Positions 50,521 through 62,636 of a DNA stretch of 64,000 bases are shown piece by piece (the first letter of the stretch is position 1; the number at the start of each line of letters is the position of its first letter). The stretch is from Anthonomus grandis grandis (taxonomy: Eukaryota > Arthropoda > Insecta > Coleoptera > Curculionidae): the NCBI RefSeq assembly GCF_022605725.1, contig NC_065552.1, positions 18,122,785 to 18,186,784 on the forward strand. Reading direction: 5' to 3'. A model generated the notes under the pieces. That model was given only the letters and a program-made list of their open reading frames with translations, searched no databases and was not told the origin of the DNA. Both the position numbers and the translations under genes were made by a program.

Positions 50521-53500
50521 ATTAAATCGGAACGATCGCCAACGCTATTAGTTATTATATTTTCTTAACTCTGGTTGTGTTCAAACCGTAAAAAACATCA
50601 TTTGGCTATCTCGTATATGCGAAATAGTAAATGTAAATTATATTCGAATAATAGATAACAGTAATAGTGTGAAATATGATTATTTTTTTTAAAAACAATA
50701 CATCAGAAAAATTTTAAAAATAATTTACAGTACATCAAATGAACATCAAAAATTAAATCGAAGTCAAATTGGACAATGCTATAATGATTAATTGTTCTAT
50801 TTTCTTAACCCTGGTTATGTCCAAAACTTAAAAAGGATCATTTGGGTCATCTTGTATTACCCAAATATTAATTTTGAAATAAATTTGAATAAAAGATAAC
50901 CATAATAGAGTGAGATATGACTATTTTTTTTAAACACAATCCATCAAAATATTTTTTAAAATCATTTAGGGTTAATCAAATTATATCTAAAAATTAAATC
51001 GACACAATCTTTAACGCTATTAGTTATTACATTTTCTTAACTCTGGTTGTGTTCAAACCGTAAAAAACATCATTTGGCTATCTCGTATATGCGAAATAGT
51101 AAACATAAATTATATTCGAATAATAGATAACAGTAATAGTGTGAAATATGATTATTTTTTTTAAAAACAATACATCAGAAAAATTTTAAAAATAATTTAC
51201 AGTATATTAAATGAACATCAAAAATTAAATTGGAGTCAAATCGGACAATGCTATAATGATTAATTGTTCTATTTTCTTAACCCTCGTTATGTCCAAAACT
51301 TAAAAAGGATCATTTGGGTCATCTTGTATTACCCAAATATTAATTTTGAAATAAATTTGAATAAAAGATAACCATAATAGAGTGAGATATGACTATTTTT
51401 TTTAAACACAATCCATCAAAATATTTTTAAAAATCATTTAGGGTTAATCAAATTATATCTAAAAATTAAATCGGAACAATCGCCAACGCTATTATTTATT
51501 ATATTTTCTTAACTCTGGTTGTGTTAAAACCGTAAAAAACATTATTTGGCTATCTCGTATATGCGAAATAGTAAATGTAAATTATATTCGAATAATAGAT
51601 AACAGTAATAGTGTGAAATATGATTATTTTTTTTAAAAACAATACATCAGAAAAATTTTAAAAATAATTTACAGTACATCAAATGAACATCAAAAATTAA
51701 ATCGAAGTCAAATTGGACAATGCTATAATGATTAATTGTTCTATTTTCTTAACCCTGGTTATGTCCAAAACTTAAAAAGGATCATTTGGGTCATCTTGTA
51801 TTACCCAAATATTAATTTTGAAATAAATTTGAATAAAAGATAACCATAATAGAGTGAGATATGACTATTTTTTTTAAACACAATCCATCAAAATATTTTT
51901 AAAAATCATTTAGGGTTAATCAAATTATATCTAAAAATTAAATCGGAACAATCGCCAACGCTATTTGTTATTATATTTTCTTTACTCTGGTTGTGTTCAA
52001 ACCGTAAAAAAACATCATTTGGCTATCTCGTATATGCGAAATAGTAAACATAAATTATATTCGAATAATAGATAACAGTAATAGTGTGAAATATGATTAT
52101 TTTTTTTAAAAACAATACATCAGAAAAATTTAAAAAATAATTTACAGTATATTAAATGAACATCAAAAATTAAATTGGAGTCAAATCGGACAATGCTATA
52201 ATGATTAATTGTTCTATTTTCTTAACCCTGGTTATGTCCAAAACTTAAAAAGGATCATTTGGGTCATCTTGTATAACCTAAATATGAATTTTAAAATAAA
52301 TTTGAATAATAGATAACCGTAATTGGGTGAGATATGACTATTTTTTTTAAACACAATCCATCAAAATATTTTTAAAAATCATTTAGGGTTAATCAAATTA
52401 TATCTAAAAATTAAATCGGAACGATCGCCAACGCTATTAGTTATTATATTTTCTTTACTCTGGTTGTGTTCAAACCGTAAAAAACATCATTTGGCTATCT
52501 CGTATATGCGAAATAGTAAATATAAATTATATTCGAATAATAGATAACAGTAATAGTGTGAAATATGCTTATTTTTTTTAAAAACAATACATCAGAAAAA
52601 TTTTAAAAATAATTTACAGTATATTAAATGAACATTAAAAATTAAATTGGAATCAAATCGGACAATGCTAAAATGATTAATTGTTCTACTTTCTTAACCC
52701 TGGTTATGTCCAAAACTTAAAAAGGATCATTTGGGTGATCTTGTATAACCTAAATATGAATTTTAAAATAAATTTGAATAATAGATAACCGTAATTGGGT
52801 GAGATATGACTATTTTTTTTAAACACAATCCATCAAAATATTTTTAAAAATCATTTAGGGTTAATCAAATTATATCTAAAAATTAAATCGGAACGATCGC
52901 CAACGCTATTAGTTATTATATTTTCTTTACTCTGGTTGTGTTCAAACCGTAAAAAACATCATTTGGCTATCTCGTATATGCGAAATAGTAAATATAAATT
53001 ATATTCGAATAATAGATAACAGTAATAGTGTGAAATATGCTTATTTTTTTTAAAAACAATACATCAGAAAAATTTTAAAAATAATTTACAGTATATTAAA
53101 TGAACATTAAAAATTAAATTGGAGTCAAATCGGACAATGCTATAATGATTAATTGTTCTATTTTCTTAACCCTGGTTATGTCCAAAACTTAAAAAGGATC
53201 ATTTGGGTCATCTTGTATTACCCAAATATTAATTTTGAAATAAATTTGAATAAAAGATAACCATAATAGAGTGAGATATGACTATTTTTTTTAAACACAA
53301 TCCATCAAAATATTTTTAAAAATCATTTAGGGTTAATCAAATTATATCTAAAAATTAAATCGGAACAATCGCCAACGCTATTAGTTATTATATTTTCTTA
53401 ACTCTGGTTGTGTTCAAACCGTAAAAAACATCATTTGGCTATCTCGTATATGCAAAATAGTAAACATAAATTATATTCGAATAATAGATAACAGTAATAG

Positions 53501-53640
53501 TGTGAAATATGATTATTTTTTTTAAAAACAATACATCAGAAAAATTTTAAAAATAATTTACAGTATATTAAATGAACATCAAAAATTAAATTGGAGTCAA
53601 ATCGGACAATGCTATAATGATTAATTGTTCTATTTTCTTA

Positions 53641-53760
53641 ACCCTGTTGGGTCATCTTGTATTACCCAAATATTAATTTTGAAATAAATTTGAATAAAAG
53701 ATAACCATAATAGAGTGAGGTCCAAAACTTAAAAAGGATCATTTGGGTCATCTTGTATTA
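53641..53760. repeat. Scrambled satellite junction
   Basis: After AACCCTG the sequence skips about 30 bp and continues with TTGGGTCATCTTGTATTACC, runs to ATAGAGTGAG and then jumps back to GTCCAAAACTTAAAAAGG, repeating the segment just read. A deletion and an overlapping tandem duplication in about 120 bp suggest template switching during replication or an assembly error. Confidence 0.7.
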
Positions 53761-56700
53761 CCCAAATATTAATTTTGAAATAAATTTGAATAAAAGATAA
53801 TCATAATAGAGTGAGATATGACTATTTTTTTTAAACACAATCCATCAAAATATTTTTAAAAATCATTTAGGGTTAATCAAATTATATCTAAAAATTAAAT
53901 CGGAACAATCGCCAACGCTATTAGTTATTACATTTTCTTAACTCTGGTTGTGTTCAAACCGTAAAAAACATCATTTGGCTAGATAACAATAATAGTGTGA
54001 AATATGATTATTTTTTTTAAAAACAATACATCAGAAAAATTTTAAAAATAATTTACAGTATATCAAATAAACATGAAAAATTAAATTGGAGTCAAATCGG
54101 ATAATGCTATAATGATTAATTGTTTTATTTTCTTAACCCTGGTTATGTCCAAAACTTAAAATGGATCATTTGGGTCATCTTGTATAACCTAAATATTCAT
54201 TGTAAAATAAATTTAAATAATAAATAACCGTAATTGAGTGAGATATGACTATTTTTTTTAAAACAATCCATAAAACTATTTTTAAAAATCATTTAGGTTT
54301 AATCAAATTATATTTAAAAATTGAATTAAAATTAAATCAGAACAATCGCCAACGCTATTAGTTATTATATTTTCTTAACCCTGGTTATGTCCAAAACTTA
54401 AAATGGATCATTTGGGTCATCTTGTATAACCTAAATATTCATTGTAAAATAAATTTGAATAATAGATAACCGTAATTGGGTGAGATATGACTATTTTTTT
54501 TAAACACAATCCATCAAAATATTTTTAAAAATCATTTAGGGTTAATCAAATTATATCTAAAAATTGAATTAAAATTAAATCGGAACAATCGCCAACGCTA
54601 TTAGTTATTATATTTTCTTAACTCTGGTTGTGTTCAAACCGTAAAAAACATCATTTGGCTATCTCGTATATGCGAAAGAGTAAACATAAATTATATTCGA
54701 ATAATAGATAACAGTAATAGTGTGAAATATGCTTATTTTTTTTAAAAACAATACATCAGAAAAATTTTAAAAATAATTTACAGTATATTAAATGAACATA
54801 AAAAATTAAATTGGAGTCAAATCGGACAATGCTATAATGATTAATTGTTCTACTTTCTTAACCCTGGTTATGTCCAAAACTTAAAAAGGATCATTTTTTG
54901 GGTGATCTTGTATAACCTAAATATGAATTTGAATAATAGATAACCGTAATTGCGTGAGATATGACTATTTTTTTTAAACACAATCCATCAAAATATTTTT
55001 AAAAATCATTTAGGGTTAATCAAATTATATCTAAAAATTAAATCGAAACAATCTTTAACGCTATTAGTTATTACATTTTCTTAACTCTGGTTGTGTTCAA
55101 ACCGTAAAAAACATCATTTGGCTATCTCGTATATGCGAAATAGTAAACATAAATTATATTCGAATAATAGATAACAGTAATAGTGTGAAATATGATTATT
55201 TTTTTTAAAAACAATACATCAGAAAAATTTTTAAAATAATTTACAGTATATTAAATGAACATCAAAAATTAAATTGGAGTCAAATCGGACAATGCTATAA
55301 TGATTAATTGTTCTATTTTCTTAACCCTGGTTATGTCCAAAACTTAAAAAGGATCATTTGGGTCATCTTGTATTACCCAAATATTAATTTTGAAATAAAT
55401 TTGAATAAAAGATAACCATAATAGAGTGAGATATGACTATTTTTTTTAAACACAATCCATCAAAATATTTTTAAAAATCATTTAGGGTTAATCAAATTAT
55501 ATCTAAAAATTAAATCGGAACAATCGCCAATGCTATTATTTATTATATTTTCTTAACTCTGGTTGTGTTCAAACCGTAAAAAACATCATTTGGCTATCTC
55601 GTATATGCGAAATAGTAAATGTAAATTATATTCGAATAATAGATAACAGTAATAGTGTGAAATATGATTATTTTTTTTAAAAACAATACATCAGAAAAAT
55701 TTTAAAAATAATTTACAGTACATCAAATGAACATCAAAAATTAAATCGAAGTCAAATTGGACAATGCTATAATGATTAATTGTTCTATTTTCTTAACCCT
55801 GGTTATGTCCAAAACTTAAAAAGGATCATTTGGGTCATCTTGTATTACCCAAATATTAATTTTGAAATAAATTTGAATAAAAGATAACCATAATAGAGTG
55901 AGATATGACTATTTTTTTTAAACACAATCCATCAAAATATTTTTAAAAATCATTTAGGGTTAATCAAATTATATCTAAAAATTAAATCGGAACGATCGCC
56001 AACGCTATTAGTTATTATTTTTTCTTTACTCTGGTTGTGTTCAAACCGTAAAAAACATCATTTGGCTATCTCGTATATGCGAAATAGTAAATATAAATTA
56101 TATTCGAATAATAGATAACAGTAATAGTGTGAAATATGATTATTTTTTTTAAAAACAATACATCAGAAAAATTTAAAAAATAATTTACAGTATATTAAAT
56201 GAACATCAAAAATTAAATTGGAGTCAAATCGGACAATGCTATAATGATTAATTGTTCTATTTTCTTAACCCTGGTTATGTCCAAAACTTAAAAAGGATCA
56301 TTTGGGTCATCTTGTATAACCTAAATATGAATTTTAAAATAAATTTGAATAATAGATAACCGTAATTGGGTGAGATATGACTATTTTTTTTAAACACAAT
56401 CCATGAAAATATTTTTAAAAATCATTTAGGGTTAATCAAATTATATCTAAAAATTAAATCGGAACGATCGCCAACGCTATTAGTTATTATATTTTCTTTA
56501 CTCTGGTTGTGTTCAAACCGTAAAAAACATCATTTGGCTATCTCGTATATGCGAAATAGTAAATATAAATTATATTCGAATAGATAACAGTAATAGTGTG
56601 AAATATGCTTATTTTTTTTAAAAACAATACATCAGAAAAATTTTAAAAATAATTTACAGTATATTAAATGAACATTAAAAATTAAATTGGAGTCAAATCG

Positions 56701-59246
56701 GACAATGCTAAAATGATTAATTGTTCTACTTTCTTAACCCTGGTTATGTCCAAAACTTAAAAAGGATCATTTGGGTGATCTTGTATAACCTAAATATGAA
56801 TTTTAAAATAAATTTGAATAATAGATAACCGTAATTGGGTGAGATATGACTATTTTTTTTAAACACAATCCATCAAAATATTTTTAAAAATCATTTAGGG
56901 TTAATCAAATTATATCAAAAATTGAATTAAAATTAAATCGGAACAATCGCCAACGCTATTAGTTATTATATTTTCTTAACTCTGGTTGTGTTCAAACCGT
57001 AAAAAACATCATTTGGCTATCTCGTATATGCGAAATAGTAAATGTAAATTATATTCGAATAATAGATAACAGTAATAGTGTGAAATATAATTATTTTTTT
57101 TTAAAAACAATACATCAGAAAAATTTTAAAAATAATTTACAGTACATCAAATGAACATCAAAAATTAAATCGAAGTCAAATTGGACAATGCTATAATGAT
57201 TTATTGTTCTATTTTCTTAACCCTGGTTATGTCCAAAACTTAAAAAGGATCATTTGGGTCATCTTGTATTACCCAAATATTAATTTTGAAATAAATTTGA
57301 ATAAAAGATAACCATAATAGAGTGAGATATAATTATTTTTTTAAAAAACAATTCATAAGAACGATTTAAAAAATAATTTACAGTACGTTAACTAAACTTC
57401 AAAAATAAAATGGGAGTCAAATCAGACAATGCTATAATGATTAATTGTTCTATTTTGTTAACTCTGGTTATGTCCAAAACTTAAAAAGGATCATTTGGGT
57501 CATCTTGTATAGCCTAAATATTCATTTTAAAATAAATTTAAATAATAGATAACCGTAATTGAGTGAGAAAAGACAATTTTTTTAAACACAATATATCAAA
57601 ATATTTTTAAAAATCATTTAGGGTTAATGAAATTTTATCTAAAAATTAAATTAAAATTAAAACGGAACAGTCTTTAACGCCATCAGTTATTATATTTTTT
57701 TAATTTTGGTTGTGTTCAAACCGTAAAAAACATCATTTAGCTATCTTGTATATGGGAAATAGTAAATTTAAATTCTATTCGAATAATAGATAACAGTAAT
57801 AGAGTGAGATATAATTATTTTTTAAAAAAACAATTCATAAGAAAAATTTTAAAAATAATTTACAGTACATCAAATGAACTTTAAAAATTAAATTGGAAAC
57901 AAATCGGACAATGCAATAATGATTAATTGTTCTATTTTCTTAAACCTGGTTATGTCCAAAACCTAAAAAGGATCATTTGAGTCATCTTGTATAACCTAAA
58001 TATTAATTTTAAAATAAATTTGATTAATAGATATTCGTAATTGAGTGAGATAAGACAATTTTTTTAAACACAATATATCAAAATATTTTTAAAAATTATT
58101 TAGGGTTAATCAAATTATATCTAAAAATTGAATTAAAATTAAATCGGACCAATCGCCAACGCTATTAGTTATTACATTTTCTTAACTCTAGTTGTGTTCA
58201 AACCGTAAAAAACATCATTTGGCTATCTTGTATGTGGGAAATAGTAAATTTAAATTTTATTCGAATAATAGATAACAGTAATAGAGTGAGATATGATTAT
58301 TTTTTTAAAAAACAATTCATAAGAAAAATTTTAAAAATAATTTACAGTACATCAAATGAACTTCAAAAATTAAATTGGAATCAAATCGGACAATGCAATA
58401 ATGATTAATTGTTCTATTTTCTTAACCCTGGTTATGTCCAAAACTTAAAAAGGATCATTTGAGTCATCTTGTATAGCCTAAATATTAATTTTAAAATAAA
58501 TTTGAATAATAGATAACCGTAATTGAGTGAGATATGACTATTTTTTTAAAACACAATACATAAAACTATTTTTAAAAATCATTTAGGGTTAATCAAATTA
58601 TATATAAAAATTAAATTAAAATTAAAACAGAACAGTCTTTAACGCCATCAGTTATTATATTTTCTTAATTTTGGTTGTGTTCAAACCGTAAAAAACATCA
58701 TTTGGCTATCTTGTATATGGGAAATAGTAAATTTAAATTCTATTCGAATAATAGATAACAGTAATAGAGTGAGATATAATTATTTTTTTAAAAAACAATT
58801 CATAAGAAAAATTTTAAAAATAATTTACAGTACATCAAATGAACTTCAAAAATTAAATTGGAATCAAATCGGACAATGCAATAATGATTAATTGTTGTAT
58901 TTTCTTAATCCTGGTTATATCCAAAAGTTAAAAAGGATCATTTGAGTCATCCTGTATAACCTAAATATTAATTTTAAAATAAATTTGATTAATAGATAAC
59001 CGTAATTGAGTGAGATATGACTATTTTTTTTAAACACAATAAAACAAAATATTTTTAAAAATCATTTAAAGTTAATCAAATTATATGTAAACATTAAATC
59101 GGATCAATTGTTAACGCTATTAGTTATTATATTTTCTTAATTATGGTTGTGTTCAAACCGTAAAAAACATCATTTGACTATCTTCTATATGCGAAATAAT
59201 AAATGTAAATTATATTCAAATAATAAAAAACAGTAATATAGTGAGA

Positions 59247-59575
59247 TATAATTTAAGATTAAACGACTTACCTGTAAGGAAGTTCAATCGTAATTATACG
59301 ACTGGTCCGTTCCGTATAGAACACCCTGTAGTTGCTGCAAAGCGCTGACAGTACACTAAGTTTAAAGAGAGAGAGAGAAGAAATGCGACACCATCTCCGG
59401 CGGCCACCCAGCCATTCATTACGCTTCGTATAACTCAGAAAATCGCAGAAAAGGGTGGGAATTTTTTCAATTCTTGTAACAGTAGTAAGTGGAGGGTATG
59501 TTCTATACGGAACGGACCAGTCGTATAATTACGATTGAACTTCCTTACAGGTAAGTCGTTTAATCTTAAATTATA
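59247..59575. repeat. Inverted-repeat (foldback) module with 81-83-bp arms
   Basis: The left arm 59,247-59,327 and right arm 59,493-59,575 are reverse complements apart from one 2-bp insertion (AGGGT versus AGGGTAT). Landmarks are GATTAAACGACTTACCTG, GGAAGTTCAATCG, TTATACGACTGGTCCG and TATAGAACACCC. The 165-bp loop is clearly richer in G+C than its surroundings and holds a short (GA)n run and CCGGCGGCCACCCAGCC. TTAA stands at both arm ends (59,253 and 59,566). It is either a small foldback element with TTAA ends, or the terminal and internal repeats of the neighbouring DIRS-like element; I cannot decide. Confidence 0.85.
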
Positions 59576-59620
59576 CTTCCTGGTCCGTTCCTAATAGAAC
59601 ACCCTGTAGTTGTTTAAAGT
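59568..59620 (+). repeat. Third, partial copy of the foldback arm (direct orientation)
   Basis: TGGTCCGTTCC..TAGAACACCCTGTAGTTG repeats the inner part of the left arm and the start of its loop, in the same orientation, with several substitutions (CTAATAG for CGTATAG, TTTAAAG for CTGCAAAG). It overlaps the outer end of the right arm (AAATTATA). The extra copy beside the recombinase gene resembles the internal complementary region known in DIRS elements. Confidence 0.75.
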
Positions 59621-59848
59621 AACTAGCGATTTTCGGTAAATAGGATATAATATTTAAATAATATTATCCCTTTAGAATAATGAAATAATAAAAGATCATT
59701 TTATCCTAAAAAATTTCCTTTTATTTCTAGAAATAAGAAAAAAAAAATTTATAAACTTTAAAAATTTACACATATTTAAAATAATTCAACATTATTTATA
59801 ATTAAATAATAAAATAATAGAAATATCATAAAATGCAAATAGATAATT
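59621..59848. other. A+T-rich stretch downstream of the DIRS recombinase
   Basis: No open frame, satellite monomer or other feature is seen. It would be the 3' untranslated region of the DIRS-like element on the minus strand. Confidence 0.5.
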
Positions 59849-60830
59849 TTATCCCAATACAGTTCTGGGAAAATTACATTGGTCTTCCAAAGGTCTATTG
59901 TAATATTTAAAAAATACCTCAGATTCCTTAGACCAACCTGCTGTAGCTCTGATAGTTTCGATGCTAATACCTGCCTTAAAGGCTGCTGAAGTAGAAGCAT
60001 GGCGAGTACCATGTGCGGTAAAAACTTTTGTATCGATTCCGCTTCGATTTAATGTGGTCTTAATCCATCTTGATATTGTTTGTATTGAAGCGACTTTATG
60101 TGGTTTTTTATGTGTAATAAAAAGATAGGATTCTTGACCTCTATTTATTTTGGTTCCCTCCATGTAACATAAAAGTGTTGATGCTATACAGAGTTCAGGT
60201 CTCTCTGGGAAAAAGGTATTATGAGTTTTGGTTGTAGTCGTGAAGGTGAATGTTTTTCAAATGTCAAAAATCCGAATTTCAATTTTAGTATTTAGATTTA
60301 CAATATTATTAATTTTTATCTTTGATAAAGTTTGAATCTTATGACCCGTACAAAGTGCCATTAAGGTTGCTAATTTAAAAATTTAATTGTTCTAAAGATA
60401 TTGAATTTAGAGGAGACAATTTATCTACATAATTTAACATTATTGACGGATCCCAGGTAAATTTATATTTCGGGAACATGGGCCGAAGTTTAAAAACGCC
60501 CTTCAGGAACCTATTTATTATTTTTTCTTCTACTTTTATACTAATAATAAAATTAATAGCAGACCTATACAATGTATTCAATGTTGAATAACCTACATCC
60601 CTTTTATACTGTTCATTTAAAAATTGTACAAAATCATTAGTAGAGGGCTTGTATATGTCAATCTTTTGATTACTACAAAAATTCCACCATTTTTTATAAA
60701 CTGTCTCATATTGTTTTACAGTGTTTTTACTTAAAGAAGATTTTAATATTAAGCAAGCTTCCTCTGAGATGTTTCGTCGTAAAAAAGATTCTCTGATAAT
60801 CTCGTTACCACCAGGGTAATCTTTTTCCAA
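59849..60830 (-). pseudogene. DIRS tyrosine recombinase, broken into three frames
   Basis: The first piece (60,830-60,375, 151 codons) carries the SAM-like N-terminal domain with SLSKNTVKQY and KKWWNFC. It ends in a stop near the start of the catalytic domain. The second piece (about 60,385-60,257) contains LATLMALCTGHKIQTLSK, where family members have Arg in the box I position; here the codon is AAG (Lys), a catalytic loss. The third piece (about 60,256-59,849) has HGTRHA (His and Arg of HxxR), GW as third box and FFKYYNR with the candidate nucleophilic Tyr. The enzyme would integrate the circular DNA intermediate of DIRS elements. With two frameshifts and the Arg-to-Lys change it cannot be active. 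Confidence 0.85.
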
Positions 60831-61170
60831 AGAGGATGACTGCGCCAGAAATGGGATATTAATAAGTCTTTTTTAGGAGGGAAATAAATGGGGTTGGAAA
60901 CTTGAAGTCTTTTAAAAATCGGAAACCATGGTTGTGTTTCCCAATACGGAACTACTACCAACCCTTCCACTTGATGTGCAATTATTTTATTTAAAACTTT
61001 TCCCATTAATAAAAAGGGTGGAAAGGCATAAAAATATATATTTTTCCAGCTAATTGTAAATGCATCTATGGCAATTGAGCCTGGGTCCCTTTCCAAGAAA
61101 TATAACGACTGCATTTGGCGTTTACTTGAGTTGCAAATAAATCGATTTCTGGAGTACCCAATAAGGTTGT
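60749..61170 (-). pseudogene. DIRS methyltransferase-like domain
   Basis: The open frame 61,114-60,749 contains IAIDAFTISWKN, FYAFPPFLL and VVVPYWETQPW. Just upstream, in another frame, lies EIDLFATQVNAKC. Together these match the region that follows RNase H in DIRS elements and is described in the literature as similar to phage-type N6-adenine (Dam-like) methyltransferases, with FPPF in the place of the catalytic N/DPPY/F. A frameshift lies near 61,100. The frame overlaps the start of the recombinase frame by 82 bp, as DIRS genes commonly overlap. Activity of such domains is unproven. Confidence 0.65.
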
Positions 61171-61253
61171 AATTTTTTGGTATGCATTGTTATTTAAACT
61201 ATATTCAGTATCTATATATTTGGATCTAGACTCAAAATCAGCTTCAACGTTAT

Positions 61254-61556
61254 TTTTGATTCAATATAAGAAGCAAAAATCCATAAATTTCTGGCTTCGC
61301 ACCATTGCCAAATTTCCCTAGTAAGCACTGACAATTTTTTGTATCGTATTCCACCCATGCAATTTATATATAAAATTGCGGTGGTGTTATCTACTTTAAG
61401 TAATATGGCACAATTGCTGCCGTGTTTTGCAAAACATTTAAGACCAATAAATACAGCTAATAATTCTAAATTTATATGATAATTTAACTCTTCTGTATTC
61501 CAGAAACCGTGCGTTTTTTCTCCATTACACGATATACCCCAACCAGTACTTGATTA
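61254..61556 (-). pseudogene. DIRS RNase H domain
   Basis: Translation on the minus strand gives TGWGISCNGEKTHGFWNTEE, LELLAVFIGLKCF, LLKVDNTTAILYINCMGG and LTREIWQWCEARNLWIFAS, a clear DIRS-type RNase H. The start is damaged: a TAA stands at 61,554-61,556 where the first catalytic Asp region is expected. A 1-base loss in IESK near 61,262 shifts the frame before the NVEADFES segment. It degraded the RNA template during reverse transcription in the ancestor. Confidence 0.8.
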
Positions 61557-61841
61557 CATTTCATTCATATTTCTCTATTTTTATATTATTCTTACTCAAT
61601 GTAATTTGAGATAACCACCAGTTTAATTCCTGAATTATATCTTTATTTACTACTAATTTCTGATCCTAATTACCTCCATTATTTTTTAGAGCAATGAGTT
61701 TTTCTCTTTCTAATACTGTAGTGTACAACCAACCATATTTAATTGCAGGGCAATATGATATTAGTTTGCCTACTATCTTTGCAAAAGTTCTAATTTGCAT
61801 GACTTTAATTTTAAAAGGGATTTAATTACCTCTAAAGCTTG

Positions 61842-61844
<3 letters not shown>

Positions 61845-61872
<28 letters not shown>
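61845..61872 (-). repeat. Homopolymer A28 within RT (T28 on plus strand)
   Basis: A run of 28 T on the plus strand interrupts the RT reading frame after ELPLKK and before VQALEVIKSLLK. It probably grew by slippage from a short Lys-coding A run. Exact length is likely to be unreliable in sequencing. Confidence 0.9.
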
Positions 61873-61876
<4 letters not shown>

Positions 61877-62365
61877 GTAATTCTATTGTCATTTTTTCAC
61901 TGTTAAATAAAAAACCCAAATATTTACAACATCTGGTAAGCATTAATTACTTTTTTTTCATAATTTATAATGAAACCTAAGGATTCTAATAGAGAAATAG
62001 TAATTCTGACATTCTTAAACACTCTTGTCTCGTAAATCCTAACAGCAGAAAATCATCCAAATAATTTATTGACATCAGACCTTTCGATCTTGAGTATTTT
62101 ATAAGTGGTTTCATAAGTTTTGTAAACAAAAAAGGGGCCGTATTTAAACTAAATGGGACGCAACTAAATTCATATACATAATTGATGTTGAAATTTAAAA
62201 CATAAGTACTTTCGATATTTTTTATTTGTGTACGCGTCTTTAAGATCAATTGTAGCCATAAAAACATTTGGAGAAATAATATTTTTGACAGACCTGTAAT
62301 CCTCTAATTTAAAATGTGGTGGTGAGATAAATTTATTTAGAGCTTTTATTAGATTTTATTATATT

Positions 62366-62404
62366 ATTTAGCAAATTGATCTTTCTTAGATCAATTTGCT
62401 AAAT
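62366..62404. repeat. Perfect 17-bp inverted repeat inside RT
   Basis: ATTTAGCAAATTGATCT (62,366-62,382) and AGATCAATTTGCTAAAT (62,388-62,404) are exact reverse complements around a 5-bp loop. They occupy the place where DIRS RT would encode its fingers segment before LNKFI. A local template switch with loss of the original sequence would explain it. Confidence 0.9.
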
Positions 62405-62636
62405 CATCATGTTTGAATAGCATTTATTCTTAACAAATTTTAAATATTTTCTTGAATTTTACTTATTTCAAATTTAGTAAACTGTTTTAATTTTGGGAAT
62501 TTTTTTTTGAATGGGCTATTAATTAAACGGTATACGATATCCTCGAACACATTGAAAAATTAATAAATCATTGGTTATATTTTCCCATTTATCAGAAAAT
62601 TCCCTAAGTCAACCCGCATATTTCCCCTTTAACTCT

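Larger units (their letters stand above)
33730..59252. repeat. A+T-rich satellite array, right part
   Basis: This continues the A/B monomer array after the retrotransposon. It contains the same variants as the left part, for instance the block at 44.88-46.93 kb matches 18.0-20.04 kb at an offset near 26.88 kb. Special zones are a rearranged segment at 35.46-35.83 kb, a local repeat of about 720 bp at 42.1-44.2 kb, a scrambled junction at 53.64-53.72 kb, and more diverged monomers from about 57.3 kb to the end. The last recognisable satellite is GTGAGATATAATT at 59,241-59,253, where it meets the inverted-repeat module. No gene is present. Confidence 0.97.
61666..62617 (-). pseudogene. DIRS reverse transcriptase, fragmented
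   Basis: Pieces in order are an N-terminal segment with LREFSDKWENITNDLL (from 62,617, with TGA in place of a sense codon), then LNKFISPPHFKLEDYRSV and MATIDLKDAY with the first catalytic Asp (62,355 to about 62,225), then VYEFSCVPFS and INYLDDFLLLG with the catalytic pair (frame 62,267-61,986), then CKYLGFLFNSEKMTIELP, an A28 run, and FAKIVGKLISYCPAIKYGW (61,800-61,666). At least four frame changes and a deletion after DLKDAY separate them. Between the first two pieces the fingers region is replaced by a 17-bp hairpin. Confidence 0.85.

Noticed and set aside
1..59252. CRISPR array
   Set aside because: The regular repeats are about 240 bp without unique spacers and the context is eukaryotic satellite.
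59776..60012. 78-codon minus-strand frame overlapping the recombinase end
   Set aside because: It is an out-of-frame shadow; the true recombinase frame holds HxxR, GW and KYYNR.
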